Below, in pieces: positions 16,789 to 24,764 of a DNA stretch of 64,000 nt (position 1 is its first letter; the number at the start of each line of letters is the position of its first letter). Source of the stretch: DATGZX01 sp035296965 (GTDB taxonomy: Bacteria; Planctomycetota; Planctomycetia; Gemmatales; Gemmataceae). Position numbers and translations under genes: made by a program. The stretch lies in the NCBI GenBank assembly GCA_035296965.1, contig DATGZX010000422.1, positions 1 through 64,000 of the forward strand, read 5' to 3'. The notes beneath the pieces are model-generated. The model was not told the origin of the DNA and searched no databases. It saw only the letters and a program-made list of their open reading frames with translations.

Positions 16789-17739
16789 ATGGGCTTGACT
16801 CTTCAGCAATACGCCGATTATCTCGATACGCGCGATCTCACCTGGCCAGCGCCTCCCGAGATCGAGCGGCCCAAGGCCAAGCCTCATCTGGTTCATCTGC
16901 CCGAGGTCCGTGCTGTAACTTGGAGTATCTACGGCACTTTGCTGGCAATTTCGGGCGGCGAACTGTATTTTGAACATCCCAATCGTTTTGTTATGGATGT
17001 CGCACTGGACAAGACTATCCAAGAGTTCAAAATGTGGGCAGCAATGTCCCGAAAACCGGGACATCCTGCAGAGTACCTTAGAAAGGTGTACAAGGAGCTT
17101 CTCGTAGACCAGCGCATCGCGCCCAGCCCCGGCGAAAAGTATCCCGAGATACAGGCCGATCGCCTTTGGGAGGTGTGGGTCAAGAGGCTTCTGCAAAAGG
17201 AATATAAGATCGACGCGGGCTTTTATGGCGCCTTGAATGAATTCAGCCGCAAGGTTGCCTATTTTTTCCACGCGAGCCTCCAAGGTACGACGTGCTATCC
17301 GGAGGCAGCCGAGGCCTTGCTTCACGTGAACAAGGCCGGCTTAACTCAAGGTCTTTTGGCCGATTCCCAATGCTTTACGCTTGTTCAGTTGGAACGCGGC
17401 TTAGCGCGCCAGGAGCCGCAAACAAGACTGGACGATCTGTTGGGTCCGGAATTGCGCGTCTGCTCCCACGAAGTGCGGGCGCGCAAACCTTCCGAGCGGT
17501 TGTACAGGCACATGCTCTGTCAACTGGCGAAGCTCAACATTGCGCCGGGGCAAGTGTTGCATATTGGCTCGCGCGTGGCACTCGACGTGATGCCCGCCCG
17601 ACGATTGGGCATGAAGACCGGGTTGTTTGCGGGCGATCTGGCTTCCCTGGATGCCACCTCGGAACAGATGAAGGATCCTGCCAGCCGGCCCGACGTTTTA
17701 TTGACGAAGTTGAGTCAAATTGCCGAGGTTCTCGGCTGA
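16789..17739 (+). CDS. HAD-fold protein lacking the nucleophile Asp
   Basis: A 316-residue protein with haloacid-dehalogenase-like topology. Motif I reads VTWSIYGTLL, where the Asp nucleophile of DxxGT is Ser46. Motif III (RARKPSERLY) and the loop HIGSRVALDVMPARRLGMKTGLF match motif III Lys and motif IV Asp. A helical cap fills about residues 60-190. Without the Asp, ordinary phosphotransfer is unlikely; a binding or regulatory role is inferred. The ATG at 16789 has no strong ribosome site (ATCTTCC precedes it). The FabZ-like gene follows after 10 bases, suggesting an operon. Confidence 0.75.
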   Translation: MGLTLQQYADYLDTRDLTWPAPPEIERPKAKPHLVHLPEVRAVTWSIYGTLLAISGGELYFEHPNRFVMDVALDKTIQEFKMWAAMSRKPGHPAEYLRKVYKELLVDQRIAPSPGEKYPEIQADRLWEVWVKRLLQKEYKIDAGFYGALNEFSRKVAYFFHASLQGTTCYPEAAEALLHVNKAGLTQGLLADSQCFTLVQLERGLARQEPQTRLDDLLGPELRVCSHEVRARKPSERLYRHMLCQLAKLNIAPGQVLHIGSRVALDVMPARRLGMKTGLFAGDLASLDATSEQMKDPASRPDVLLTKLSQIAEVLG

Positions 17740-17749
17740 GGAGTAGCAG

Positions 17750-18235
17750 ATGCCCCCGGTAGCTCATCTGGATCCAGCTAGCGTGGATCTCAGCCATATC
17801 GTCGCGGATCAGGAAGCGATCCGTCGGGTCAACCCGCAGCGCTTCGAGATGGAGCACCTTACGGCCATCGTGCGCGTGGACCCCGAGAAACAACTGGCGG
17901 TCGGCTACAAGGACGTGCGTCCTGACGAGTTTTGGGTTCGTGGCCACATGCCGGACTATCCGCTTCTACCGGGAGTGCTCATGTGCGAGGCAGCAGCCCA
18001 GCTCTGCTCATACTTTACTTTTACGCAGGGCATCCTCGAGCGCGATTTCATCGGCTTCGGGGGTATGGAGGATGTGAAGTTCCGCGGGCCCGTTCACCCC
18101 GGCGACCGGCTGGTCCTGATCGCCAAGGGTGTCCGCGTCCACCGCCGCCAGACAATCTTCAACGTCCAGGGGTTCGTGGGGAACACCATGGTTTTTCACG
18201 CAGACATCATTGGTGTTCCGATGACACGCCGCTGA
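17750..18235 (+). CDS. FabZ/FabA-like hotdog dehydratase
   Basis: A 161-residue single-hotdog protein. RGHMPDYPLLPGVLMCEAAAQL holds the catalytic His and the conserved Pro-Gly turn and Glu of 3-hydroxyacyl-ACP dehydratases. GFGGMEDVKFRGPVHPGDRLVL is the second family block. The expected reaction is dehydration of beta-hydroxyacyl-ACP in fatty acid synthesis, though planctomycetes have several paralogs and this may serve another acyl pathway. The ATG follows GAGGAGTAGCAG. It sits between the HAD-like gene and trmB with short gaps. Confidence 0.88.
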   Translation: MPPVAHLDPASVDLSHIVADQEAIRRVNPQRFEMEHLTAIVRVDPEKQLAVGYKDVRPDEFWVRGHMPDYPLLPGVLMCEAAAQLCSYFTFTQGILERDFIGFGGMEDVKFRGPVHPGDRLVLIAKGVRVHRRQTIFNVQGFVGNTMVFHADIIGVPMTRR

Positions 18236-18254
18236 GGCACGAGGAGGCGTGGTC

Positions 18255-18932
18255 TTGCGTCGCACGCACCGCTTGCCACTGGAGGAACTGGCTCCTTTTC
18301 TGTTCAAGCCCCCCGAAGCCCTCGGACCTTGCGATTGGTCGGCCGTGTTCGGCGCTGACCACCCGCTGGAGGTGGAGATCGGCTTTGGCAAGGGGCTTTT
18401 CCTGGTCAATGCTGCCAAGTCGCGCCCGGACGTAAACTTTCTTGGCATAGAGATCGCCCGCAAATACCAGCTCTTTGCTGCCACCCGCCTCGCGAAACGG
18501 CAGCTTCATAATGTCCGTCTGGTGAAGGCGGACGCTCGAGTTTTTCTCCGCGACTTTGTGGCACCGGCAACTTTCCAGGCGGTGCACGTCTACTTCCCAG
18601 ACCCCTGGTGGAAGCGTCGCCATCTCAAACGCCGCGTCTTCGCCAGCGATTTTGCGGCGCAATGCGAGCGGATCCTGCGGCCAGGAGGTCACCTGCACAT
18701 CACGACGGATGTCCAGAAGTATTTTGAGGTCATCAAACACCTGATGGAAATCCATACCCGGCTGCAACCGTTGCCACCGGGCGAACCGAATGACGAGCAG
18801 CCTGGGCCTGATTTCTTAACCAACTTCGAGCGTAAATTCCGCGCAGAAGGCAGGCCAATCTACCGTATCTCCTACGAGCGCAAGGCACAGCCTGACCTCC
18901 GTATCGACGGTGCCCTTGGCTCCGACGTATAG
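18255..18932 (+). CDS. trmB: tRNA (guanine-N7-)-methyltransferase
   Basis: A 225-residue class I SAM methyltransferase that methylates G46 of tRNA. The motifs are LEVEIGFGKGLFLVNAA (SAM loop), FLGIEIARKY, AVHVYFPDPWWKRRHLKRRVF (TrmB hallmark PDPWxKxRHxKRR) and LRPGGHLHITTD. The start is best read as TTG at 18255 (MRRTHRLPLEELAPF), 7 bases after GAGGAGG. The GTG at 18249 lies too close to that site. It follows the FabZ-like gene by 19 bases. Confidence 0.93.
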   Translation: MRRTHRLPLEELAPFLFKPPEALGPCDWSAVFGADHPLEVEIGFGKGLFLVNAAKSRPDVNFLGIEIARKYQLFAATRLAKRQLHNVRLVKADARVFLRDFVAPATFQAVHVYFPDPWWKRRHLKRRVFASDFAAQCERILRPGGHLHITTDVQKYFEVIKHLMEIHTRLQPLPPGEPNDEQPGPDFLTNFERKFRAEGRPIYRISYERKAQPDLRIDGALGSDV

Positions 18933-19074
18933 GATTGCTCGACAGGGCAGTTTTGGATATTCAGGTTGCGCGGGATTACAGCGCTCCCAGCGAGAGTGGG
19001 TTAACCACCTGCGCTCGCCGCTTGGCGGTTCATTACTCTCACTTCTCATCATCCACCTTGTTGACGGAGGCGTC

Positions 19075-19845
19075 ATGAACGTACGCGTACACCGAGAAGG
19101 GACTGTGACCACGGTCACTTTGAATAGGCCGGCGGTACGCAATGCGGTCGATCGAGAAACAGCGACGCTCCTTGCCGACGCCTTCCGGGAGTTCGATGAG
19201 GACGCCCAGGCGCGCGTTGGCATCCTCTACGGCGATCATGGCACATTCTGCGCCGGCGCAGATTTGAAGGCTCTGGCGTTGGGGCAATCGAACCGGATCA
19301 GCCCGGACGGAGATGGTCCCATGGGGCCAACGCGCATGCGGCTAAGCAAGCCGGTAATCGCAGCCATAGCAGGTCACGCCGTCGCCGGCGGCCTGGAATT
19401 GGCTTTGTGGTGCGACCTGCGCATCGTCGAAGCCGACGCCGTCCTCGGTGTATTCTGCCGGCGCTGGGGCGTGCCCCTCATCGATGGCGGGACGGTGCGT
19501 CTACCGCGTGTGATCGGTCTGGGCCGCGCCCTTGATTTGATTATGACTGGGCGAGCGGTGGATGCTGCAGAGGCACTTCAGATCGGTTTAGCCAATAGAG
19601 TGGTTCCCAAAGGCACAGCCCTTGAGGCGGCCAAACAACTGGCAGAAGAAATCGCGCGGTTCCCTCAAACGTGCATGCGCAACGACCGCGCGTCAGCGTA
19701 CGATCAATTCGATTTGACCTGGGAACAGGCCATCCAAAATGAGTTTCAGCGTGGTCTTGATTCACTTCGCGAAAGCGCCGCTGGGATTGAGCAATTCGTT
19801 CGCGGCGAGGGAAGGCACGGAGCCTTCCGCAGTTCCGCTCCCTAG
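19075..19845 (+). CDS. Enoyl-CoA hydratase/isomerase family protein
   Basis: A 256-residue crotonase-fold protein. GTFCAGADLKAL is the first oxyanion-hole block, and AIAGHAVAGGLELALWCDLRIV the second. GRAVDAAEALQIGLANRVV completes the signature. Members hydrate or isomerise acyl-CoA thioesters; the substrate is unknown. The ATG at 19075 follows GGAGG. The same frame is open from 18910, but those codons overlap the end of trmB and look non-coding. Confidence 0.9.
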   Translation: MNVRVHREGTVTTVTLNRPAVRNAVDRETATLLADAFREFDEDAQARVGILYGDHGTFCAGADLKALALGQSNRISPDGDGPMGPTRMRLSKPVIAAIAGHAVAGGLELALWCDLRIVEADAVLGVFCRRWGVPLIDGGTVRLPRVIGLGRALDLIMTGRAVDAAEALQIGLANRVVPKGTALEAAKQLAEEIARFPQTCMRNDRASAYDQFDLTWEQAIQNEFQRGLDSLRESAAGIEQFVRGEGRHGAFRSSAP

Positions 19846-19926
19846 CGTCGCACGACACAAATCGGGCAAACGCCGATAGCTGATCGCCAGGATTGTTCCC
19901 ACCCACGTTGCCGCTCTGCCGCTGTT

Positions 19927-21996
19927 TCAGCGCCAGTCCAAATCCCCGAGAGTGATGTCCGGGCCCTTCCCCTTCCCAGATAACAGGGTTTTCGCATTTG
20001 TCCCATCGGCGTCGGCGATCATCAGAAACGACTCCGTTTCGGCGTTCATTTTCGGATCGTTCATATTCAAATTGCTGATGACCAAGGGCACGCCAGGATC
20101 CGCCCGTTTCCAGACGTAAGCTAACCGCTTGCCATCGGGGGACCAACAGTATTGGTTTTCCATAATGAAGGCGTTTGATGGCACATTGTCGAGGCGCTTG
20201 CGGGTCTTCTTCTGCAGGTCGTACACAAACAACCGCCCGAGCCGTGCCGGGGGCTTCCCTTCCGGTTTATCCGCTGGGTCAGTGTCGAGGAATAGAATGA
20301 AAGCCCCATCCGGCGAGATTTTGGGGTTCGGCCCCTCAGTCTTGATCTCCGTGAGGTTGGTAATGCTTTTCCCATCCCGGCTAACGAGCGCGACATGGAT
20401 TTTCCGAGCGTCGATGTCATACACCGCGGCTACGTAGGATTTTCCATCCGGGGTCATGCCGAAAGCGTTTGCCCATCGGGGCAGGTCGAGTTTGATCTGT
20501 TTTTTGGTGCTCGGGTCCACTAGCCAGGTGGTGAAGCCGCTGTCTTTTAGTTCCTTGGCCGGGATGAGCTCGGCTACTATCAATCCCTTTCCATCCGGCG
20601 TCCACGCCATATTCAAGGGATTTATTGAGGGCCTGAACTCTGCACCTTGTCCGTCGAGAGGACGAATCGACACCTGTCCCCGTCTAAAGCCTTCTTCGGC
20701 GGTTGCCCGATGGTCAGGGTCCGGAACGTAAAAGGCCACGCGCCGGGCATCCGGCGACAAAGCGGGATTTGTCAGGATTTGCCTCGGTTTAGCCAGCTGT
20801 CCCGGCAAGTCAGCAATTTCTTTTCCGTCCGGGGTGACAAACACGTACTTGGTATTCCGAAAGATCAGCAGCTTGCCTGGCCCCGCCGGCGCTTGGACTG
20901 ATCCTTGTTGTCCGGAGTTCTTTGCGAACGTTCTCTCATCTGCAACGAGGCGCCAGGGAACAGAAACCACGGTGCCAAGCACCGCCAGGAACGCAGCCAT
21001 ACAAAGCAATCTGCCACGGGAGTAGGGTCTGATGCGAGTCATGGCCAGTATTCTCCTTTCAAGGGTGCGGTAGGGACCCAACACGCCCGCCTTCGCAGTC
21101 GAGGCGCGAGGTTCTTGATACGAATTAACCGAGATCTTCAAGAGTAGATGGCCGTATTCTGCGGGTCGTGCGAGGTGGTTTTGGATCACGAGCTCGTCGC
21201 AAGCTGCTTCCTGGACCTCCAGCCAGCTGCGAGCCATCACCCAAACCAACGGATGAAAAAAGAAAAGCCAATCGACAAAAGTGGGCAGCCAGTTCCACAA
21301 CAGGTCGCGTCGTTTCAGGTGCGCCAGCTCGTGTGCCAGGATGAGGCGTAGTTCCGACTCGTCGTACCTCGCGTCGACGGAATCGGGCAGCACGATCGTG
21401 GGATGCCAAATGCCTGCCAGAAATGGGCCTGCCGAGGATGGCGCGAGCCGGAGTCGCGGCAATCGGCGAATGCCCGTTCTGTCCCCGATTTCCTGGCAAA
21501 GCCGGTGCAGTGAGGAGCTTTCGACAGGCCTGCCCGAACGGCACAGGTGCTGAACGCCGCTCCAATGCTTGACGGTCCTGATGACGCAGCAACAGACCCC
21601 CGTTGCCCACAGTGCCAACAATACCTCACACCATGTCAAGTGGCTCTGCGGTGAATCGGTTACCAACATCGGGCCCCTGTCTTCCAGGACGGGCTGTAAT
21701 TCCAGCACTGGTCCACCCTCAGGGGCGGCTAGCGAGACGCTCTGCGAGATCATCGTCTCATGTGAATTACTTGCCAGGAGGGGAATGGCCACCGGCTGCA
21801 CCCAGACTAACGCGACAAGAATCTTGATGCAGGCCAAGCGCCACATCCAGCAGACAACGCGAGGCGACAGGAAGGTGCACCAGCGCGCGATCGCCCAGGC
21901 AGCCAGCAGCACAAGCGTGCCTTGCCAGGAAGCCCGCCAAAGGCACTGCCCCCATGTTTCGGACCAGGATGCGCTTGCGCTCAATAGGTCATTCAT
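19927..21996 (-). CDS. BlaR1-type M56 metalloprotease fused to a PD40/TolB-like domain
   Basis: A 689-residue membrane protein. The N-terminal half is BlaR1/MecR1-like, with helices near residues 25-75, 120-140 and 235-258 and the zinc protease motif HELAH at 222-226, with candidate third ligand in VQEAACDE (about 261-269). After a helix near residue 330 the BlaR penicillin-sensing domain is absent. It is replaced by a six-bladed WD40/TolB-like region (PDGKEIADLPGQL, SPDARRVAFYVPD, WTPDGKGLIVAE, SPDGKRLAYVW). The start overlaps the upstream blaI-like stop (ATGA), so the two are translationally coupled. The ligand sensed is unknown. Confidence 0.88.
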   Translation of the reverse strand: MNDLLSASASWSETWGQCLWRASWQGTLVLLAAWAIARWCTFLSPRVVCWMWRLACIKILVALVWVQPVAIPLLASNSHETMISQSVSLAAPEGGPVLELQPVLEDRGPMLVTDSPQSHLTWCEVLLALWATGVCCCVIRTVKHWSGVQHLCRSGRPVESSSLHRLCQEIGDRTGIRRLPRLRLAPSSAGPFLAGIWHPTIVLPDSVDARYDESELRLILAHELAHLKRRDLLWNWLPTFVDWLFFFHPLVWVMARSWLEVQEAACDELVIQNHLARPAEYGHLLLKISVNSYQEPRASTAKAGVLGPYRTLERRILAMTRIRPYSRGRLLCMAAFLAVLGTVVSVPWRLVADERTFAKNSGQQGSVQAPAGPGKLLIFRNTKYVFVTPDGKEIADLPGQLAKPRQILTNPALSPDARRVAFYVPDPDHRATAEEGFRRGQVSIRPLDGQGAEFRPSINPLNMAWTPDGKGLIVAELIPAKELKDSGFTTWLVDPSTKKQIKLDLPRWANAFGMTPDGKSYVAAVYDIDARKIHVALVSRDGKSITNLTEIKTEGPNPKISPDGAFILFLDTDPADKPEGKPPARLGRLFVYDLQKKTRKRLDNVPSNAFIMENQYCWSPDGKRLAYVWKRADPGVPLVISNLNMNDPKMNAETESFLMIADADGTNAKTLLSGKGKGPDITLGDLDWR

Positions 21997-22391
21997 GGCT
22001 TTTCCTTCCGCTCACGCAATTCGATCCGTTTGAGTAGCTTGGCAAGCTTGCGGGCATCACTTTCATTCAGATGCGTGGATTGAGTCAGAAAGGCGACGAA
22101 AGGCGAAACGGCTCCGCCAAGCACGTCGTCCACGAAATCTCGTACCAGGCGCAGCAGCAGGTCTGCTTTGGGTATGGTGGGCGTGTAATGATGCACACCC
22201 GCCACCTTGCGACGAACCAGGTATCCTTTGGCTCGAAGCCGTTCCATGACGGTCAACAAGGTGGTGCGGGCCTGGCCTGAGGTTTCTGCAAAATGCTTGG
22301 CCACGTCCCGTACGGTAATGGGAGAATGGTCCGCCACGTACTTGAGGACATCCAGTTCTACGCGGCCGATCGGCTCTTTAGGCCATGCCAT
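21993..22391 (-). CDS. BlaI/MecI/CopY-family transcriptional repressor
   Basis: A 132-residue winged-helix repressor. Residues 5-70 form the DNA-binding domain (PIGRVELDVLKYVADHSPITVRDVAK, then TTLLTVMERLRAKGYLVRRK). The rest is the dimerisation arm (VRDFVDDVLGGAVSPFVAFL). In this family the partner protease cleaves the repressor to derepress the operon. The ATG follows AAGGAG. Two BlaI-like dyads lie 15-57 bases upstream, consistent with autoregulation. It is the first gene of the two-gene unit with the M56 protease. Confidence 0.92.
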   Translation of the reverse strand: MAWPKEPIGRVELDVLKYVADHSPITVRDVAKHFAETSGQARTTLLTVMERLRAKGYLVRRKVAGVHHYTPTIPKADLLLRLVRDFVDDVLGGAVSPFVAFLTQSTHLNESDARKLAKLLKRIELRERKEKP

Positions 22392-22405
22392 GGGCAGACT
22401 CCTTT

Positions 22406-22421
22406 GACTACTGATGTCGTC
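22406..22421. promoter_or_regulatory. Proximal BlaI-type operator
   Basis: GACTAC-TGAT-GTCGTC matches the ACTACANNTGTAGT-type dyad of BlaI/MecI with two changes. It lies 15 bases upstream of the repressor start. Confidence 0.6.
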
Positions 22422-22432
22422 GGATTACTGGC

Positions 22433-22448
22433 GACTATAGCTGTAGTC
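22433..22448. promoter_or_regulatory. Distal BlaI-type operator
   Basis: GACTAT-AGCT-GTAGTC is a near-perfect dyad matching ACTACANNTGTAGT at all but one position. Its centre is 27 bases from the proximal dyad. Confidence 0.7.
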
Positions 22449-22595
22449 AATAGGATTTCCCCAAAACTGTTCTGCTAGAATGGTCCGGGCAGGTGCAACA
22501 GATTAGTAGTTCTACTCTATCGTGCGGTTGTTCAGATTTAAGTCTTTTTGTGTTTTGTCCTTTCGGGAAACGGAATTCACCAAAAGGAGATGTCG

Positions 22596-22820
22596 ATGGA
22601 ACGACGATTTTCCGCGCGCTTGGAGGAATTGCTTGACGATGCGATCGTGAATCCGGCCGTCCAACTCGTAGGCTCCGCCATGATGGCGAAAGGATACGGA
22701 ACCCGCAGCTGGCTGGAAAGGTCAGCTAGCGAATCCGTGAATCGTTACAAAATCCCCAAGGCCTCAGGAGCAAAAACGCCGCTCGTGCGTCTTGGCTCTG
22801 GCCAAGAGGGCGTGGAGTGA
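22596..22820 (+). CDS. Small hypothetical protein
   Basis: A 74-residue protein starting MERRFSARLEELLDD. The ATG at 22596 is chosen because AAAAGGAG lies 7 bases upstream; an ATG at 22590 is too close to that site. It contains a small apolar stretch (NPAVQLVGSAMMAKGYG) and a basic C-terminal part, with no recognised domain. It is divergent from the blaI-like gene, with about 200 bases between them, and could share its regulatory region. Confidence 0.55.
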   Translation: MERRFSARLEELLDDAIVNPAVQLVGSAMMAKGYGTRSWLERSASESVNRYKIPKASGAKTPLVRLGSGQEGVE

Positions 22821-22875
22821 ACCCGACAGATCGCCAAATCACGGCTCAGGCCGGCATGGGGGATAGCACTGTATT

Positions 22876-22940
22876 CATGTCGTTGTCCCGGCCGACAAGG
22901 AAGCGACAGTTACCTACCGCGTCGATTACAAGTGGTGAGG
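22876..22940 (+). pseudogene. Possible 3' remnant of a DUF4139-like gene
   Basis: The frame ending at TGA about 22938 reads CIHVVVPADKEATVTYRVDYKW. This resembles the extreme C-terminus of DUF4139-type proteins, which end in a strand of the form VPAxxEATLTYRVRY. A stop lies just upstream in the same frame, so only about 23 codons remain. This is a tentative call made from the peptide pattern alone. Confidence 0.3.
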
Positions 22941-22953
22941 GTTCCAATTCAAT

Positions 22954-22997
22954 CCGGACCGCTGCCCTTCGTTCGAAGAAGGGGTAGCGGATTCCGG
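22954..22997. terminator. Imperfect hairpin
   Basis: CCGGACCGCTGCCCTTCG pairs with AAGGGGTAGCGGATTCCGG around a short loop. It lacks a U-run. It could end transcription of the small gene upstream or be a REP-like remnant. Confidence 0.35.
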
Positions 22998-23169
22998 TGC
23001 GGCTGTTTATCCAGTCTCTCGTGAGCTACGCGGGAGCCCGATTATCGTTTTCGGCTCGCATCGTGGCGCCGGCGTCCCTTATAATGCCAATATTGGATAC
23101 CCGCCGGCCCGCCTTATGAGGGCGAGTCAACCCACCGCCATTACCCGCCACAGTGGAGTTCACCATCTC

Positions 23170-24672
23170 ATGCTCCGAACACGTTATTGCGTTTGCGTAC
23201 TGTGCGCTGTCCTTGGTTTGGCAATGGCCCTGGCACTTTTACTGGCCGGAGCTGGGCTCGTCGCGGCGCAAGGAGCTGCTGCCAGCAAAGGCACGGTAAG
23301 CTTCATCAACGACGTGGCCCCACTGCTCAAGGAGAATTGTTTCGGCTGCCACGACGCCAAGAAGCGTAAAGGCAAGTTTGATATGAGCAGCTACGAAAGC
23401 TTCCGGAAAGGAGGCGACAAGGAAGATCCGGTCTCTCCAGGTAAGCCCGACGAAAGCCTTCTCATCGACCGTCTGACTGCCAAGGACAAATCGCGTATGC
23501 CCCCGAAGGAAGCCAGCGACCCGCTGTCCAAGGAGAAGATAGCGCTCATCGAGAAATGGATCGCGGAGGGAGCCAAACTCGACGCGGGCCTCTCGCCCAA
23601 GGCCGATCTCTTGCGCGAGCTACGTGTTCGCTGGAATCCGCCCTCGCCGCCGGCTGCCTACAAATATCCTGCCGCCATCACCGCGCTTGCCTTTACGCCG
23701 GATAATCAGAAACTGGTGGTCGGAGGCCAGCACGAACTGCTCGTGTGGAACATCGCGCACGCCAAGCTCGACAAGCGCATCTATATCCGGGCCGAACGTG
23801 TCTATGCGCTGGCATTTCTCCCCGATGGCAAGCTCGCAGTTGCCGGCGGGCGCCCCGGGCAGGAGGGCGATGTCCGTATCTACGACCTTGAAGGGGGCAC
23901 GCCGAAGACAGTGCAGGGCGTCGCCGTCCTGGATGGGGTCAACGACAAGAAAGTCATGGTCAAACAATTGCTGGACGCCGATGATGCGGTCCTGTGCCTA
24001 GCGCTAAGCCGGGACGGCAAGAAACTGGCATCCGGCGGCAGTAACGACCGTACGGTCAATGTCTGGGACCTGAGTCCGGGTTATGCCAACGCTAAACTCG
24101 AGCAAACGATAGAGAACCATGCCGATTGGATCTTTGGCGTGGCTTTCTCTCCGGACGGAAAGCATCTCCTCACCTGCAGTCGAGATAAGACCGCGAAGGT
24201 TTGGGACCTGGCCGCGAAAGAATCGGTGCTCACGTTCCCCGAACACCAGAACCCCGTTTACGGCGTCGCGGTGAAGCCGGACGGAAAACTAGGGGTTTCG
24301 GTCGGAGAGGACAATCAGATTCGATTTTGGACCACCACCGGCGAGGGCAAGCAGGTTCGCGTGGCCGGCGGCCACGGCAAGGCTATCTTCCGGGTCCTGT
24401 ACCATCCCACGAAGCCGATCCTGGTCACCTGCAGCGCCGATGATACGGTTCGCATCTGGAATCCTGAATCGGGTAAGCTAATGCATACACTCTCCGGCCA
24501 CTCCGACTGGGTCTACGCAGTGGCGCTGAGCCCCGACGGAAATCAGATCGCCTCGGGTTCCTGGAACGGCGAAGTCAAGCTGTGGAAGGTAGTCGATGGG
24601 ACGCTTGTGAAATCGTTTATCGGCTCGCCGGGCTTCGCGCAGACTGCTGCATTGGCTCATCCCAAGAAGTGA
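23170..24672 (+). CDS. PSCyt1-type c-cytochrome fused to WD40 repeats
   Basis: A 500-residue exported protein. A signal helix lies at about residues 8-32. The planctomycete cytochrome-c domain (PSCyt1) carries a single heme motif CFGCH at residue 57, in the context FINDVAPLLKENCFGCHDAKKRKG, and SRMPPKEASDPLS. From about residue 165 a WD40 propeller follows (ALAFTPDNQKLVVGG, LALSRDGKKLASGGSNDRTVNVWDL, VAFSPDGKHLLTCSRDKTAKVWDL, VALSPDGNQIASGSWNGEVKLWKV). The ATG at 23170 has only a distant GGAG; the frame is open from 23116. The role of these fusion proteins is not established. Confidence 0.88.
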   Translation: MLRTRYCVCVLCAVLGLAMALALLLAGAGLVAAQGAAASKGTVSFINDVAPLLKENCFGCHDAKKRKGKFDMSSYESFRKGGDKEDPVSPGKPDESLLIDRLTAKDKSRMPPKEASDPLSKEKIALIEKWIAEGAKLDAGLSPKADLLRELRVRWNPPSPPAAYKYPAAITALAFTPDNQKLVVGGQHELLVWNIAHAKLDKRIYIRAERVYALAFLPDGKLAVAGGRPGQEGDVRIYDLEGGTPKTVQGVAVLDGVNDKKVMVKQLLDADDAVLCLALSRDGKKLASGGSNDRTVNVWDLSPGYANAKLEQTIENHADWIFGVAFSPDGKHLLTCSRDKTAKVWDLAAKESVLTFPEHQNPVYGVAVKPDGKLGVSVGEDNQIRFWTTTGEGKQVRVAGGHGKAIFRVLYHPTKPILVTCSADDTVRIWNPESGKLMHTLSGHSDWVYAVALSPDGNQIASGSWNGEVKLWKVVDGTLVKSFIGSPGFAQTAALAHPKK

Positions 24673-24726
24673 TCGGGCCTTGACCCTTGGATGCCTCGGG
24701 CGCAAAAATAGGTGTGATGGGGCACG

Positions 24727-24763
24727 AATAGGACGCAAATAGGACGCAAACAGGACGCACTTT
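24727..24763. repeat. Triplicated 11-bp direct repeat
   Basis: Three consecutive copies of AATAGGACGCA or AACAGGACGCA end just before the start codon of the MEMO-family gene. They could be a binding-site array or simple slippage. Confidence 0.8.
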
Positions 24764-24764
24764 C

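Noticed and set aside
22488..22499. AGTAG-TT-CTACT dyad as a third BlaI operator
   Set aside because: Its half-sites are in the reverse order to the BlaI consensus.
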